Positions 8,483 to 17,636 of a DNA stretch of 64,000 bases are shown here, one piece after another. Within the stretch, counting starts at the first letter, position 1. Each line of letters starts with the position of its first letter. The stretch covers positions 1,488,001 through 1,552,000 of the forward strand of contig CP166133.1 of the NCBI GenBank assembly GCA_041228285.1, given 5' to 3'. The position numbers were made by a program, and so were the translations under genes. The DNA comes from Neisseriaceae bacterium CLB008. Its GTDB lineage: Bacteria > Pseudomonadota > Gammaproteobacteria > Burkholderiales > Neisseriaceae. Under the pieces are notes generated by a model. It was not told where the DNA came from. It did no database searches and saw nothing but the letters and a program-made list of their open reading frames with translations.

Positions 8483-11408
8483 GCGTGTTTACACCCTCTA
8501 ATTTTGCCCAAAGTAACTGACTTAAACTTCTAGGCGTCCTAGAGGTCATAAATTCAAGCATATCGATGTTTACATTAAGAGATTTTGTCAATTCGGCTTG
8601 GATTTGAATGGCAGCCAAAGAACTGCCGCCCATTAAGAAAAAGTCATCATCGGCCACCACCTCTCGACCTAGGTAATCTTGCCAGCACTGACAAACTTGA
8701 TCTAACAAATCAGCCTCTGACGATGCTGTACCCATAGGCATTGAGCTAGGCGTAACCGAATCATCAACGGCCAGATCAGGCTCTGTACTAGCGGTTAAGT
8801 TCAAAGTTGGCTCAATCCAATACCGTGTTTTTTTAAATGGATACCCGCAAAAAGGCACTTTAGCCATTGATACATCAAATAGATTGGCCTTAGGCACAAA
8901 ACCCGCTTGATACAAGCCAGCCACAGCATGTAAAAATTGAACCACTTCATGTTCAGGCTGTTTGGCACTGGCCATTACGGCCAGCCCTTTTGCATGCAAT
9001 AATGCTGCCAATGAAGAAACCGGCCCAACTTCAATGGCACAATTAAAAGCTGCATCCTCCATCGCACTAGATAAGGCATCATCAAACAGTGTGGGGGCAA
9101 GTAAATGCTGAATCCAATGGTCAATATCGGGCGCACTGCGTAAACGAGCGCCGGTCAACGTGCTATACATTGAGATTTTGGGCGATCCTGTTGGGCACCA
9201 ATCTAAATCTAATAGTTGCTGTTTTAATTGTTCTGCTACCAGCTGGAGTAAAGGAGAATGAAACGCATGGGTGACATTCAAAGGAGAAATGGCAAAGCCA
9301 TTCTTTTGACACTGCTGCTCATACAAATAAAGTTCTTTTTTTAGGCCCGAAACAACCTGAACATTGGGGGCATTCTTGGCTGCCACTGTAAGCCCTGAGG
9401 GCAATATAGGGAGGTTCTGAAGCGGTGCAAAAACCACCAACATGCCCCCCTCACCCTCAGCCAACTGCTCGAATGCCTCCCCTCTTAATCTGGCTAAGGT
9501 TAACGCATCCCCAACAGATAACGCTTCAGCAGCACAGGCCGCCGCAATCTCCCCGATACTGTGCCCCATAACACAGTCAATGGGTAAACCCAAAGCTTGC
9601 CATAACTTAAATTGGGCATATTGATACATGAAAAGAGCAGGTTGCAGTACTGAAGGTTTGGTTAAATGCCACTGACTTGTCCCAAGAGGCCAAATTAGAT
9701 CGGCACGCTGCGGACCTAAAATCTCTCGGCATTCATCAATCGCCCGGCGAAAAACTGAATAAGCTTCGTATAGCTGTCGCCCAATTTCTGACGTTAACTG
9801 CCCACCCTGACCAGTAAAAATCAAGCCATACCGAGCTTCCTCTTTAACATCTTTAGGCTTCAAAAAATGAATCTGTTCAAAATCATCAAGCGGCTCAATG
9901 ATGCAGGCAGAACGCACTTTAAAATGTTTTCGCCCTACGAGTGATGTGTAAGCCACAGCCCTCGCCTTAGTAGGGTCTTGTATCAAATCAGCGCTTAACG
10001 AAGGAATCAAAGTCTCAAGCTGTCCCTCACTTTGGGCCGATGCAAAAACCAGTATAGGTCCCTTGTCTTGTCCAACCACATGCCTTGGTAATAATGGCGG
10101 CTCTTCTATAAGAACATGAACATTGGTCCCACCAAAGCCAAATGAACTTAAGCCCGCCCGCCTGACTCGATTTTCATGGCGAGGCCAAGGTACTGTTTTT
10201 TGGTTGACGCGAAAGTGGGCCTCATTTAGCGTCATATGCGTATTAAGCTGTTTAAAATGAGCCAAAGGCGGAATTGCATCGTGCTTAAAACATAAAAGGA
10301 TTTTCAGTAAACCTGATAGGCCTGCACAAGACGAAGTATGACCAATATTGGCCTTAACCGACCCTAAATAACAAGGATGAGGACGAGTCTTACCATAAAC
10401 ACTTTTTAAGGCCGTTATTTCAACTGGGTCACCCAACTTGGTGCCCGTACCATGTAACTCGACATAATCAATATCTTGAGGAGCCAGTCCTGACCGTTTG
10501 AATGCTGACTTAATTGCTTCGACTTGCCCTTTAACACCAGGCGCCATAAAGTCTTGTTTCTGATTACCATCATTATTGACTCCAACACCCCGGATCACAC
10601 CCCAAATATGGTCCTGATCGACAATCGCTTCTGGTAGCCGCTTTAAAATCACGGTAACCACAGCACTGCCGACCACAATCCCACTTGCGTCATTGTCTAA
10701 AGGACTGCAAATACCCTCTTTCGCATACATCAGCCCTGGTTGATAGAGATAGCCGGCATCATTGATGGCCAACCTCGATGCAGAAACCACGGCAACATCA
10801 CAGGCTTTTAATTGCAAGTTTTGACACGCAACAGAGAGTGCCGACAAACCTGTAGAACAAGCCGTTTGAATATTCAAAACAGGTCCTGAGAAACCTAATT
10901 TATAAGCAATCCAGCTGGCTAAAAAATCTTGACCATTTTGAGTAAAGGCCTCTAATAATTTAGGTAAGTTACTCCGATCATTTAAATAATCGGGCATTAA
11001 TTTTTCAAGCAGGTACTCTGAGAAATCCTTCCCAGCAAATACCCCAACCGTTTGGTTTTGCCCAAGTTCCGAAGGCACATAACCCGCATTTTCAATAGCA
11101 TGCCATACAGACTCAAGCATTTTTCGATTTTGTGGATCAAAAACCTTAGCCATTTGTGGGCTGATTCCAAAAAATTCAGCATCAAAATCAGCGACATCAT
11201 CCAGCTTCATGACTCTAGGCACATAGTCTGGGTGATCAATCAAAGCCTCATCCACACCAGCATTCAGTAAAGTTGATCGATCGAGTATCGTACTCAATTC
11301 ATTGCCATCCATTAAATGGGCCCAAAACTCACTTAAATCTGCCGTCTTAGGAAAGACGCCATCGACCCCAACAATCGCAATTGCTTCCTCTTTCTCAGAA
11401 ATATCCAA
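8475..11408 (-). CDS. Type I polyketide synthase module, KS-AT-ACP
   Basis: A 977-residue modular PKS. The ketosynthase (about 8-430) has the nucleophile Cys184 in TACSTG and His in HGTGTKLGDP and NIGHTS. The acyltransferase (about 530-830) has Ser617 in GHSIGE and the HAFHSP motif typical of malonyl-CoA selectivity. The acyl carrier protein (about 890-977) has Ser930 in GGSSL. No ketoreductase, dehydratase, enoylreductase or thioesterase is visible, so a two-carbon beta-keto extension is expected unless another protein acts in trans. The start codon is TTG: an AAAGG Shine-Dalgarno sits 7 bases upstream, a TGA lies in frame just upstream, and the next Met is far inside the KS domain. It is the first gene of the left operon, facing away from the Fur box near 11505. 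Confidence 0.93.
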   Translation of the reverse strand: MDISEKEEAIAIVGVDGVFPKTADLSEFWAHLMDGNELSTILDRSTLLNAGVDEALIDHPDYVPRVMKLDDVADFDAEFFGISPQMAKVFDPQNRKMLESVWHAIENAGYVPSELGQNQTVGVFAGKDFSEYLLEKLMPDYLNDRSNLPKLLEAFTQNGQDFLASWIAYKLGFSGPVLNIQTACSTGLSALSVACQNLQLKACDVAVVSASRLAINDAGYLYQPGLMYAKEGICSPLDNDASGIVVGSAVVTVILKRLPEAIVDQDHIWGVIRGVGVNNDGNQKQDFMAPGVKGQVEAIKSAFKRSGLAPQDIDYVELHGTGTKLGDPVEITALKSVYGKTRPHPCYLGSVKANIGHTSSCAGLSGLLKILLCFKHDAIPPLAHFKQLNTHMTLNEAHFRVNQKTVPWPRHENRVRRAGLSSFGFGGTNVHVLIEEPPLLPRHVVGQDKGPILVFASAQSEGQLETLIPSLSADLIQDPTKARAVAYTSLVGRKHFKVRSACIIEPLDDFEQIHFLKPKDVKEEARYGLIFTGQGGQLTSEIGRQLYEAYSVFRRAIDECREILGPQRADLIWPLGTSQWHLTKPSVLQPALFMYQYAQFKLWQALGLPIDCVMGHSIGEIAAACAAEALSVGDALTLARLRGEAFEQLAEGEGGMLVVFAPLQNLPILPSGLTVAAKNAPNVQVVSGLKKELYLYEQQCQKNGFAISPLNVTHAFHSPLLQLVAEQLKQQLLDLDWCPTGSPKISMYSTLTGARLRSAPDIDHWIQHLLAPTLFDDALSSAMEDAAFNCAIEVGPVSSLAALLHAKGLAVMASAKQPEHEVVQFLHAVAGLYQAGFVPKANLFDVSMAKVPFCGYPFKKTRYWIEPTLNLTASTEPDLAVDDSVTPSSMPMGTASSEADLLDQVCQCWQDYLGREVVADDDFFLMGGSSLAAIQIQAELTKSLNVNIDMLEFMTSRTPRSLSQLLWAKLEGVNTHA

Positions 11409-11458
11409 AATACGGCCTTTCTTCGTATGACTTCAAAAATAAACCCAGCAATTAATCA

Positions 11459-11468
11459 CATGATAATC
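11459..11468. promoter_or_regulatory. Possible secondary Fur half-site
   Basis: The run ATGATAATCA resembles the core of the Fur consensus. It lies about 50 bases upstream of the PKS start and about 40 bases from the main Fur box. A second, weaker Fur contact controlling the PKS promoter is possible; no clear -10/-35 pair was found for the PKS side. Confidence 0.35.
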
Positions 11469-11504
11469 AACGCAAGGCATCCAAAATTTAATACGAACGC
11501 AATT

Positions 11505-11523
11505 AATAATGATTATCATTAAT
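11505..11523. promoter_or_regulatory. Fur box between PKS/NRPS operon and transport operon
   Basis: AATAATGATTATCATTAAT matches the 19-bp Fur consensus GATAATGATAATCATTATC at 15 positions and is a near-perfect dyad. It lies between the divergent PKS and thioesterase genes and abuts the -35 box of the rightward promoter. This implies iron-dependent repression of biosynthesis and transport genes together. Confidence 0.85.
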
Positions 11524-11524
11524 A

Positions 11525-11552
11525 TTGACATCATAAATAGTTTATCTATAAT
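11525..11552 (+). promoter_or_regulatory. Sigma-70 promoter of the thioesterase-receptor-transporter operon
   Basis: Consensus TTGACA (11525-11530) and TATAAT (11547-11552) are separated by 16 bases, immediately right of the Fur box. Transcription would start near 11559, giving a leader of about 200 bases before the thioesterase gene. I see no convincing leader ORF or riboswitch in it. Confidence 0.75.
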
Positions 11553-11758
11553 GAGTCAACAATCAGATGGCATGGTTACGGGAAAAATATTAAATAATAG
11601 ATAAATAACAATGGATTAAAAATAAATTATTTCAGCTGAGTCATGCTTTCAGGGTGAAGCGCTAAATTGATGCTCTATCAGGACAAGCTCAAATATCTGA
11701 AATAAAGGCAACAAAACAAACCGCTTCTATTGAACCCTCAACCTTCAAGTAGACGAGT

Positions 11759-12547
11759 ATGCAAAACACAACACATATGACGAACCAACAAACTGAGCAG
11801 TCAATTAATTTATTCTGCCTACCTTCAGCAGGTAGCAGCGCCTCCATGTATGCCAGCTGGGCAAAACATGCTCCTAAATGGCTTAAGGTTTGTCCGATTG
11901 AATATCCAGGGCACGGCGCTCGAATCAATGAGCACCTAGTGCATGATCCAATGCTCCTTACCCATGAGCTGGTTGAGACAATTTTAGCGCATGGGCATCA
12001 AAAATTTGCGCTCTTTGGTCACAGTTTAGGCACTGCACTCATCTGGCGTATCGTGAAAGAACTACAGAGCAGAAATTTAGAAACTTTACTAGGACTTATA
12101 GTCATCAGTGGCCGACGAGAAACCAGCACATTAAAACAAGAGCTAAAAAATAGACACTTATTGCCGCGGCCAGATTTTATTCGCGCCGTCTCTAGATATG
12201 CTGGCCTGCCTCAAGAATTATTGGTACAAGACGAAATTCTGGATTTCTTTTTGCCCATCTTAAGGAATGACTTTCATCTAAATGATTTCCTAATGGATGA
12301 TGCGCCAACACTCACTTCTTGCCCCCTCATAGCCATTGCTGGAGAAAGTGATCCCGACATTCCCTCTGCCGAGATGATGAATAAATGGGCGGCTTATTCA
12401 AGAACCTGGCTTGGCTACCACCCTTTACCTGGCGACCATTTTTACCTCAATCATTTAACGAATGTTAAAAAAATAATGGCGCTGATTACTGATTATGCTT
12501 ATTTCATTCCTCGTAATCAGAGCCCAAATTTTTTACCACAATCTTAA
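11759..12547 (+). CDS. Type II thioesterase of the siderophore cluster
   Basis: A 262-residue alpha/beta hydrolase of the GrsT/RifR type. The N-terminus reads LFCLPSAGSSASMY, the nucleophile Ser is in GHSLG near residue 98, and the His is in GDHFYLN near residue 226. Such enzymes act in the cytoplasm, removing wrong or stalled acyl groups from carrier proteins. Because neither megasynthase visible here ends in a thioesterase domain, this protein could also release the product; that is inference. It is the first gene of the rightward Fur-linked operon. An alternative start at 11777 has no better ribosome-binding site. Confidence 0.88.
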   Translation: MQNTTHMTNQQTEQSINLFCLPSAGSSASMYASWAKHAPKWLKVCPIEYPGHGARINEHLVHDPMLLTHELVETILAHGHQKFALFGHSLGTALIWRIVKELQSRNLETLLGLIVISGRRETSTLKQELKNRHLLPRPDFIRAVSRYAGLPQELLVQDEILDFFLPILRNDFHLNDFLMDDAPTLTSCPLIAIAGESDPDIPSAEMMNKWAAYSRTWLGYHPLPGDHFYLNHLTNVKKIMALITDYAYFIPRNQSPNFLPQS

Positions 12548-12606
12548 TTAAGCTTGACCTACTCACTTTACTAAAAAACTTACATATACCAACCATGGTG
12601 GAAAAC

Positions 12607-14856
12607 ATGTGCCAACATCCTTTATATCCGCAAAAAAAACTCGTGACCCTTCTAGAGGGAGCTTTTCTAGCAACCCTATGCCTACCCATCACACTCTATG
12701 CCCAAGAGCCTGAATCGAAAACAACTACTCCGGAAGCAGAAATTGAATCGGTTGTGGTCATGGCGCCCGCAAAGTCTCTACCGGCTGGCATCATTAACCG
12801 CAAGGCTAATGTTGGCCTTCTAGGCAATCTTGACTATATGGATAATCCGTATAACGTTACCAGTTACGGCAATAGCGCCATTCAAAAACAGCAGGCTCGA
12901 AGCGTCGGTGGCTTTATTAACAAATACGACGCTTCCATTAATGTACTTGGAAGCGATACTTATGCAGTTGACTTGATTACGGTCAGGGGGATTTTTGTGA
13001 GCCCTATGGGCACCAGCGTAAATGGATTAGCCGGCATGGCCGGCTACCATAAAATTCCCTCAAATGGCATTGAAGCCATTCAGGTGACGAAAGGGCCCTC
13101 CGCTATGCTTAAAGGAGCTTCGCTTTCAAACTCAGTAGGCGGTGACGTCAACCTCACCACTAAGCGTGCAGGCAATGAGCCTCTGAACGAGTTAGGTCTA
13201 TCATTTTTAGCGCGCAACCGTTTAGGGGGGTCGGTAGACGTGGGCCGTAGATTTGGCTCAGAGAAAGAATGGGGGGTTCGTTTTAACTCAGAATATCGCG
13301 AAGGTGATGGCATCCGCCAGAAACAAGAGGAAAAAACCACGCTGAATGCTTTGGCGTTGGACTATCGCTCGGAACGCATTCGGGCATCGATTGACGCCAT
13401 GGTCAATAACAGTAATGCATCCGCTAACCGCGGCGTATTGATGAGTGATTCTTCTCAAGCCGTAGCCAGTATTAATGGTCAACTACCTTCGCCTCCAAAA
13501 GGAAAAGCCAACTTTGACCAAAGCTGGATTAAACAAAAAAGTAGAGATCGGATGATTATGGGCCGCCTAGAAGCAGATTTAACCGATCAACTTATGGCGT
13601 ATGGCACAGTTGGTTATGCTACCAACTTTTTAGCGGCCCCTAATATCGGCAACTGGTTTTTAACCCAAAAAATGGATCCGAATGCTAGCTTTGGTAGCTT
13701 TAGACCAGCCGCGCTGTCTAATTTCCAAACCAAGCGTAAAACAGTCAGCAGCGAGGTGGGATTAAATGGCAGCTTCTCGATAGGACAAACTCAGCATCAA
13801 TGGGCTTTAGCCGGTACGCTGTCACAATATAAAGAAAACGTTGGTACTTCACTCTATATCCTCCCAACTAGCTGCCATGGATCAACTATTTATGATGTCA
13901 CCAGCTGTGAATTTGATATAGGTGGCAGTAAGCCCTTATTCGTGATCGATAATAAAATACGTGGCCGTTTAGCCAGCGTGGCCATTGCTGACACCATTAC
14001 TTTTTGGGATGGTAAGTTACAAACCACGCTAGGCGTTCGACAACAACAAATCAAAAATAAATCCAACTCTAACGGCAAACAAACCAATCGCGAGCAAACG
14101 GCAACCACCCCTTCCATTGGGATCGTGTTTAAACCCGTCAATGATTTATCAATCTATGGCAATTACGTTGAGGCCTTGGCTCCTGGTGATGCCGCCCCCA
14201 TTAGCGCCTCTAATGCCGGTGAGGTCATGAGTCCATACAAAACCAAGCAAAAAGAACTGGGCATTAAAAAAGATTTTGGTTCTTGGTTGGCTTCAGCTGC
14301 CGTGTTTGAAATTGAGCGCGCGAGTGGTTTACTTGATCACGAGACTTTAGTGTATTCATCCGATGGTAAACGGCGCAACCGAGGCGTGGAGTTAAGCTTA
14401 GCAGGGGAGCCTATTTCTGGCCTGCGTCTTAGCTCAAGCACTGCATGGATTCAGTCTAAACGTATTAACTATGACAAAAAGGCTTTTGGTGGCCAAGATA
14501 TTTTCCCAGCACCCAAATTCTCTAGCAAATTAAACCTAGAGTGGGATGTGCCCAAAACCAATCAGATCACGCTTTTAGCTTCTGTTATTCACACGGGCAA
14601 GGCCATCATCGATGGTCATGACTTTTACACGGGCGCTACCGTGCCAACCAAAGTACCGGCATGGACGCGCGTCGACCTAGGCGTTGCGGGCAAATTCAAC
14701 AACCTCTTAGGCAAAGAAACGACGCTACAGCTCACGGTAGAAAATGCATTTAACAAGCGCTATTGGAGCGTCGGCGATTTTAACGACACCAACGTTGCCG
14801 TCTTAGATCATGCCACGCCGCGTTCCCTGTTATTGACACTGAAAACCAAACTATAA
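12607..14856 (+). CDS. TonB-dependent outer-membrane siderophore receptor
   Basis: A 749-residue outer-membrane beta-barrel protein. A signal peptide is predicted (cleavage near LYAQ-EPES), followed by a TonB-box-like ESVVVMA and a plug domain with VRGIFVSP and IEAIQVTKGPSAMLKG. The start at 12607 is preferred because GGTGGA lies 4 bases upstream; an in-frame ATG at 12595 has no ribosome-binding site. The last residues are LLLTLKTKL, lacking the terminal aromatic residue usual in such barrels. Its place in the siderophore operon suggests it imports the ferric form of the locally made siderophore, using TonB-ExbBD encoded elsewhere. Confidence 0.92.
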   Translation: MCQHPLYPQKKLVTLLEGAFLATLCLPITLYAQEPESKTTTPEAEIESVVVMAPAKSLPAGIINRKANVGLLGNLDYMDNPYNVTSYGNSAIQKQQARSVGGFINKYDASINVLGSDTYAVDLITVRGIFVSPMGTSVNGLAGMAGYHKIPSNGIEAIQVTKGPSAMLKGASLSNSVGGDVNLTTKRAGNEPLNELGLSFLARNRLGGSVDVGRRFGSEKEWGVRFNSEYREGDGIRQKQEEKTTLNALALDYRSERIRASIDAMVNNSNASANRGVLMSDSSQAVASINGQLPSPPKGKANFDQSWIKQKSRDRMIMGRLEADLTDQLMAYGTVGYATNFLAAPNIGNWFLTQKMDPNASFGSFRPAALSNFQTKRKTVSSEVGLNGSFSIGQTQHQWALAGTLSQYKENVGTSLYILPTSCHGSTIYDVTSCEFDIGGSKPLFVIDNKIRGRLASVAIADTITFWDGKLQTTLGVRQQQIKNKSNSNGKQTNREQTATTPSIGIVFKPVNDLSIYGNYVEALAPGDAAPISASNAGEVMSPYKTKQKELGIKKDFGSWLASAAVFEIERASGLLDHETLVYSSDGKRRNRGVELSLAGEPISGLRLSSSTAWIQSKRINYDKKAFGGQDIFPAPKFSSKLNLEWDVPKTNQITLLASVIHTGKAIIDGHDFYTGATVPTKVPAWTRVDLGVAGKFNNLLGKETTLQLTVENAFNKRYWSVGDFNDTNVAVLDHATPRSLLLTLKTKL

Positions 14857-14864
14857 ACCCTAAG

Positions 14865-14896
14865 ATGGCGTTATGACGCTCTGCCCATAACGCCAT
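14865..14896 (+). terminator. Intercistronic hairpin after the receptor gene
   Basis: A perfect 11-bp stem (14865-14875 with 14886-14896) has a 10-base loop and no following T-run. It lies between the receptor and MFS genes, so it could attenuate transcription or stabilise the receptor mRNA so that more receptor than transporter is made. Confidence 0.5.
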
Positions 14897-14948
14897 TACC
14901 CTTGCCGCTTCACTAGGCCTGTTGTTTACATTTGAGAAACCATTAACC

Positions 14949-16178
14949 ATGTCATCCCATACCCCTACTCGCCTGACGTTCTTATGCCTTTTGCTCACCG
15001 TTTTTTTAGATCAGGTAGGCATCTCTCTTATCTTACCTATCATTCCGTCACTATTGGCCGACATCACCCATCATTCTTTAGTAGATAATGCCATTATCGG
15101 CGGCTGGCTTATTGCCATTTATGGCCTCATGCAATTTATTTTTGCGCCCATTATGGGTGCCGTTTCGGATCGCTTTGGGCGAAAGATTGTCCTCATCATT
15201 TGTTTTATGGCATTTGCCATTGATTATTTATTGTATGCCATTGCGGACAATCTCTACCTCTTGTTCTTTGCACGCATGATCGCGGGGATTGCAGGCTCCT
15301 CTATCGTCGTGTCTTTAGCCGGCATTGCCGACATCAGCAATGCTGAGAACAAAACCAAGCACTACGCCTATATTTTTGCCACTATGAGCCTCGGCTTTAT
15401 TTTAGGCCCCACCATTGCCTCATTTACCGTTCAGTATGGGATTCGGACACCTTTTTATATCGCTGGTTTATTGAGTGTAGTCAGCCTTTTAACCATCACG
15501 TTCTTCTTTAAAGAAACTTTAGCAGTAGACAACAGACGGCCTTTTTCTATCCAAAGCCCACTCAAAGCATTCTTATATTTCAACAAATACAAAGGCATGC
15601 TCAGCCTATTGATCGTACAATTATTATTTGTGCTCGCCGTCCAAGTACCGATTACCCTATGGTCATTTTTTACAAAATATCGCTTTGGTTGGAGTGATGC
15701 CGATGTTGCAAAATCATTCATAGCATTGGGCATGATTGGTTTTTTTGTCCAAATTTATTTGGTCAAAAAACTGTACCCCATCCTCGGTAATAAAAAAATT
15801 GCCTATTTAGGCTTTAGCGCCTTTGGCTTAGGCTTATTATTGATTGCACTATCATCCTACAATTGGCAATTCTATCTAGCCCTATGCCTCTATGGCCTAG
15901 CCGGCATCAGCAATGCCGCCATTACCAGCATTTACTCCTCTAAAGTATCTGCCTCTGAGCAGGGTCAGTTAATGGGCATCATTGAATCCATCAGCAGTAT
16001 GTGCGTAGTCGTTGGCCCCATACTTGCGGTTTATTTATTTCGCTACAGCGTTGCCTTAGAAATGCCGCTTAGCGACGGCTACCCCTTCATCCTAGCGGCC
16101 GTGATTGTGGCGCTTTGCCTGTACCTTCTTAAACGCAGCATCGATGACACCAATCAATCAACGGATCCAAACTCATGA
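14949..16178 (+). CDS. MFS transporter (TetA/DHA1-like) of the siderophore cluster
   Basis: A 409-residue, 12-helix inner-membrane protein. The first helix contains FLDQVGISLILPIIP, and the loop 2-3 motif is GAVSDRFGRK, typical of drug:H+ antiporter-1 proteins. In siderophore clusters such proteins usually export the free siderophore; some MFS proteins import ferrisiderophore. No ABC import system is visible in the window, so either direction is possible. ATG at 14949 is chosen over an upstream in-frame TTG (14922). Its 3' end overlaps the next gene by 4 bases (ATGA). Confidence 0.85.
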   Translation: MSSHTPTRLTFLCLLLTVFLDQVGISLILPIIPSLLADITHHSLVDNAIIGGWLIAIYGLMQFIFAPIMGAVSDRFGRKIVLIICFMAFAIDYLLYAIADNLYLLFFARMIAGIAGSSIVVSLAGIADISNAENKTKHYAYIFATMSLGFILGPTIASFTVQYGIRTPFYIAGLLSVVSLLTITFFFKETLAVDNRRPFSIQSPLKAFLYFNKYKGMLSLLIVQLLFVLAVQVPITLWSFFTKYRFGWSDADVAKSFIALGMIGFFVQIYLVKKLYPILGNKKIAYLGFSAFGLGLLLIALSSYNWQFYLALCLYGLAGISNAAITSIYSSKVSASEQGQLMGIIESISSMCVVVGPILAVYLFRYSVALEMPLSDGYPFILAAVIVALCLYLLKRSIDDTNQSTDPNS

Positions 16179-17554
16179 GCCGCTCTTTTTTTAGTTTAGA
16201 CCCAGTCGCCCGCCAGGCCATCAGTAAAAAGCTTTTTCAGTTAACCGTCCCTATTACGTTAACGTTTGCTTTCATCATTTTGTCTGACACGATTGATACC
16301 GTTTTCAGTAGTCAATATGATGCCACAACGCTTGCGGCCATTTCGGTGGCCACCATCGTAGGTATTTTACCTTTGGCCACAGTTAATGGCATTGCCTACA
16401 CTGCCGTGCCTTTATACAGTCATTTAAAGCAGCAAGGAAAAACCGATGAGGTTTTTAATTTAATCATCGAGTTTTTGATTATTGGCTTTGTTTTAGGCAC
16501 TCTATTATCCGTGCTGTTTATACTCGGCGTGCCTTATGTGCTCAAATTCATTGGCGTCGATCCAAACATCATTCCCTTAGTAAAAACCTATTTAACATTT
16601 TTATTGCCTTATATCTTGGGCATGATTGCCTTTAACAATTTTTACTATTTTAGTGAATCCTATGGCTTTCCTGTTTTTGCCACTATTACCGTATTTCTGA
16701 GCTTCTGCATTAAAGGTTTGGTTATTTATTTACTGGTGTTTTCTGATTTTGTACAGTCATCTTGGGGTATTGCCGGCTTTGGTTTGGCCTCTGTCATTTT
16801 TGCTTGGTCAAAATTTTTTATTCTGCTACCTATTATATTAACTTATAAAAAATTTAGAATCATTTGGCACCACCCTCTCCGACGCCTTAATTTATCAATC
16901 AAACGCATGACTCAAAATACGCTGAAAGGCATACCCATTTCCCTTTCCTATCTATCAGAATGGGGCGCCGTCATGGTGATGGGCTTAATGCTGGCAAGAT
17001 TAGGCGTACACGAGGTAGGTGCTAACGGTATTGTTTATAGCATCATGCCCATTTCTTTAGTCGTCGTCACGGCCTTGTGCCGGTCGATCGCTATTTTAGT
17101 CGCACAACATCAAGACCAGCATCAAATGCTGAAGCAAACCCTGATCGTTGGCACCACGCTATGCGTGGCTTTACTGGCCATCATCTGCTTATCTTTATCC
17201 TTATTTTCTAACCAAATCATAGGGCTTTATCAACCGAGCGAGGCCTTATTAAAAAATGCCAAAATTATTTACCCTTATATGATTTGGGTGGCTTTTTGTA
17301 TGGGGCTTAATAATATTTTCTGCTTTGCTTTAAAAGGCTTAAGCGACTTCTTCGTCGTATTCTGCATCTTGTTTACAACCTCTTGGCTAATTTTTATCCC
17401 TCTTGGCTACACCCTCAGCAGCACCTCTTACCTCGTCGAGGCACAAGGTGTTTTAGGGTGGTGGCACGCCTTATCTCTTTCAACCTTTATCAGCGCCTGC
17501 CTAGCCTGTACACGGTTATGCATAGTCATGAAACAACGTATCGCCTTAGCTTGA
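16175..17554 (+). CDS. MATE-family efflux protein
   Basis: A 459-residue inner-membrane protein with about 12 hydrophobic helices and the MATE layout: an N-terminal QLTVPITLTFAFIILSDTIDTVFSSQYD and a repeated half starting near residue 245. MATE proteins export organic molecules using H+ or Na+ gradients. Translation is coupled to the preceding MFS gene by a 4-base overlap, so it is probably a second exporter for the siderophore or its shunt products. Substrate and direction are inferred from context only. Confidence 0.85.
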   Translation: MSRSFFSLDPVARQAISKKLFQLTVPITLTFAFIILSDTIDTVFSSQYDATTLAAISVATIVGILPLATVNGIAYTAVPLYSHLKQQGKTDEVFNLIIEFLIIGFVLGTLLSVLFILGVPYVLKFIGVDPNIIPLVKTYLTFLLPYILGMIAFNNFYYFSESYGFPVFATITVFLSFCIKGLVIYLLVFSDFVQSSWGIAGFGLASVIFAWSKFFILLPIILTYKKFRIIWHHPLRRLNLSIKRMTQNTLKGIPISLSYLSEWGAVMVMGLMLARLGVHEVGANGIVYSIMPISLVVVTALCRSIAILVAQHQDQHQMLKQTLIVGTTLCVALLAIICLSLSLFSNQIIGLYQPSEALLKNAKIIYPYMIWVAFCMGLNNIFCFALKGLSDFFVVFCILFTTSWLIFIPLGYTLSSTSYLVEAQGVLGWWHALSLSTFISACLACTRLCIVMKQRIALA

Positions 17555-17636
17555 GACTAAAACCTAATTTACAGCTAACAACTCATTAACCGTCTAGCAG
17601 TAAATAATTAACCCATCTTCATCACAAAGGACAGAA

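Noticed and set aside
11553..11758. Riboswitch or leader peptide in the long thioesterase leader
   Set aside because: Only an eight-codon ORF without a ribosome-binding site and no stable conserved-looking fold could be seen.
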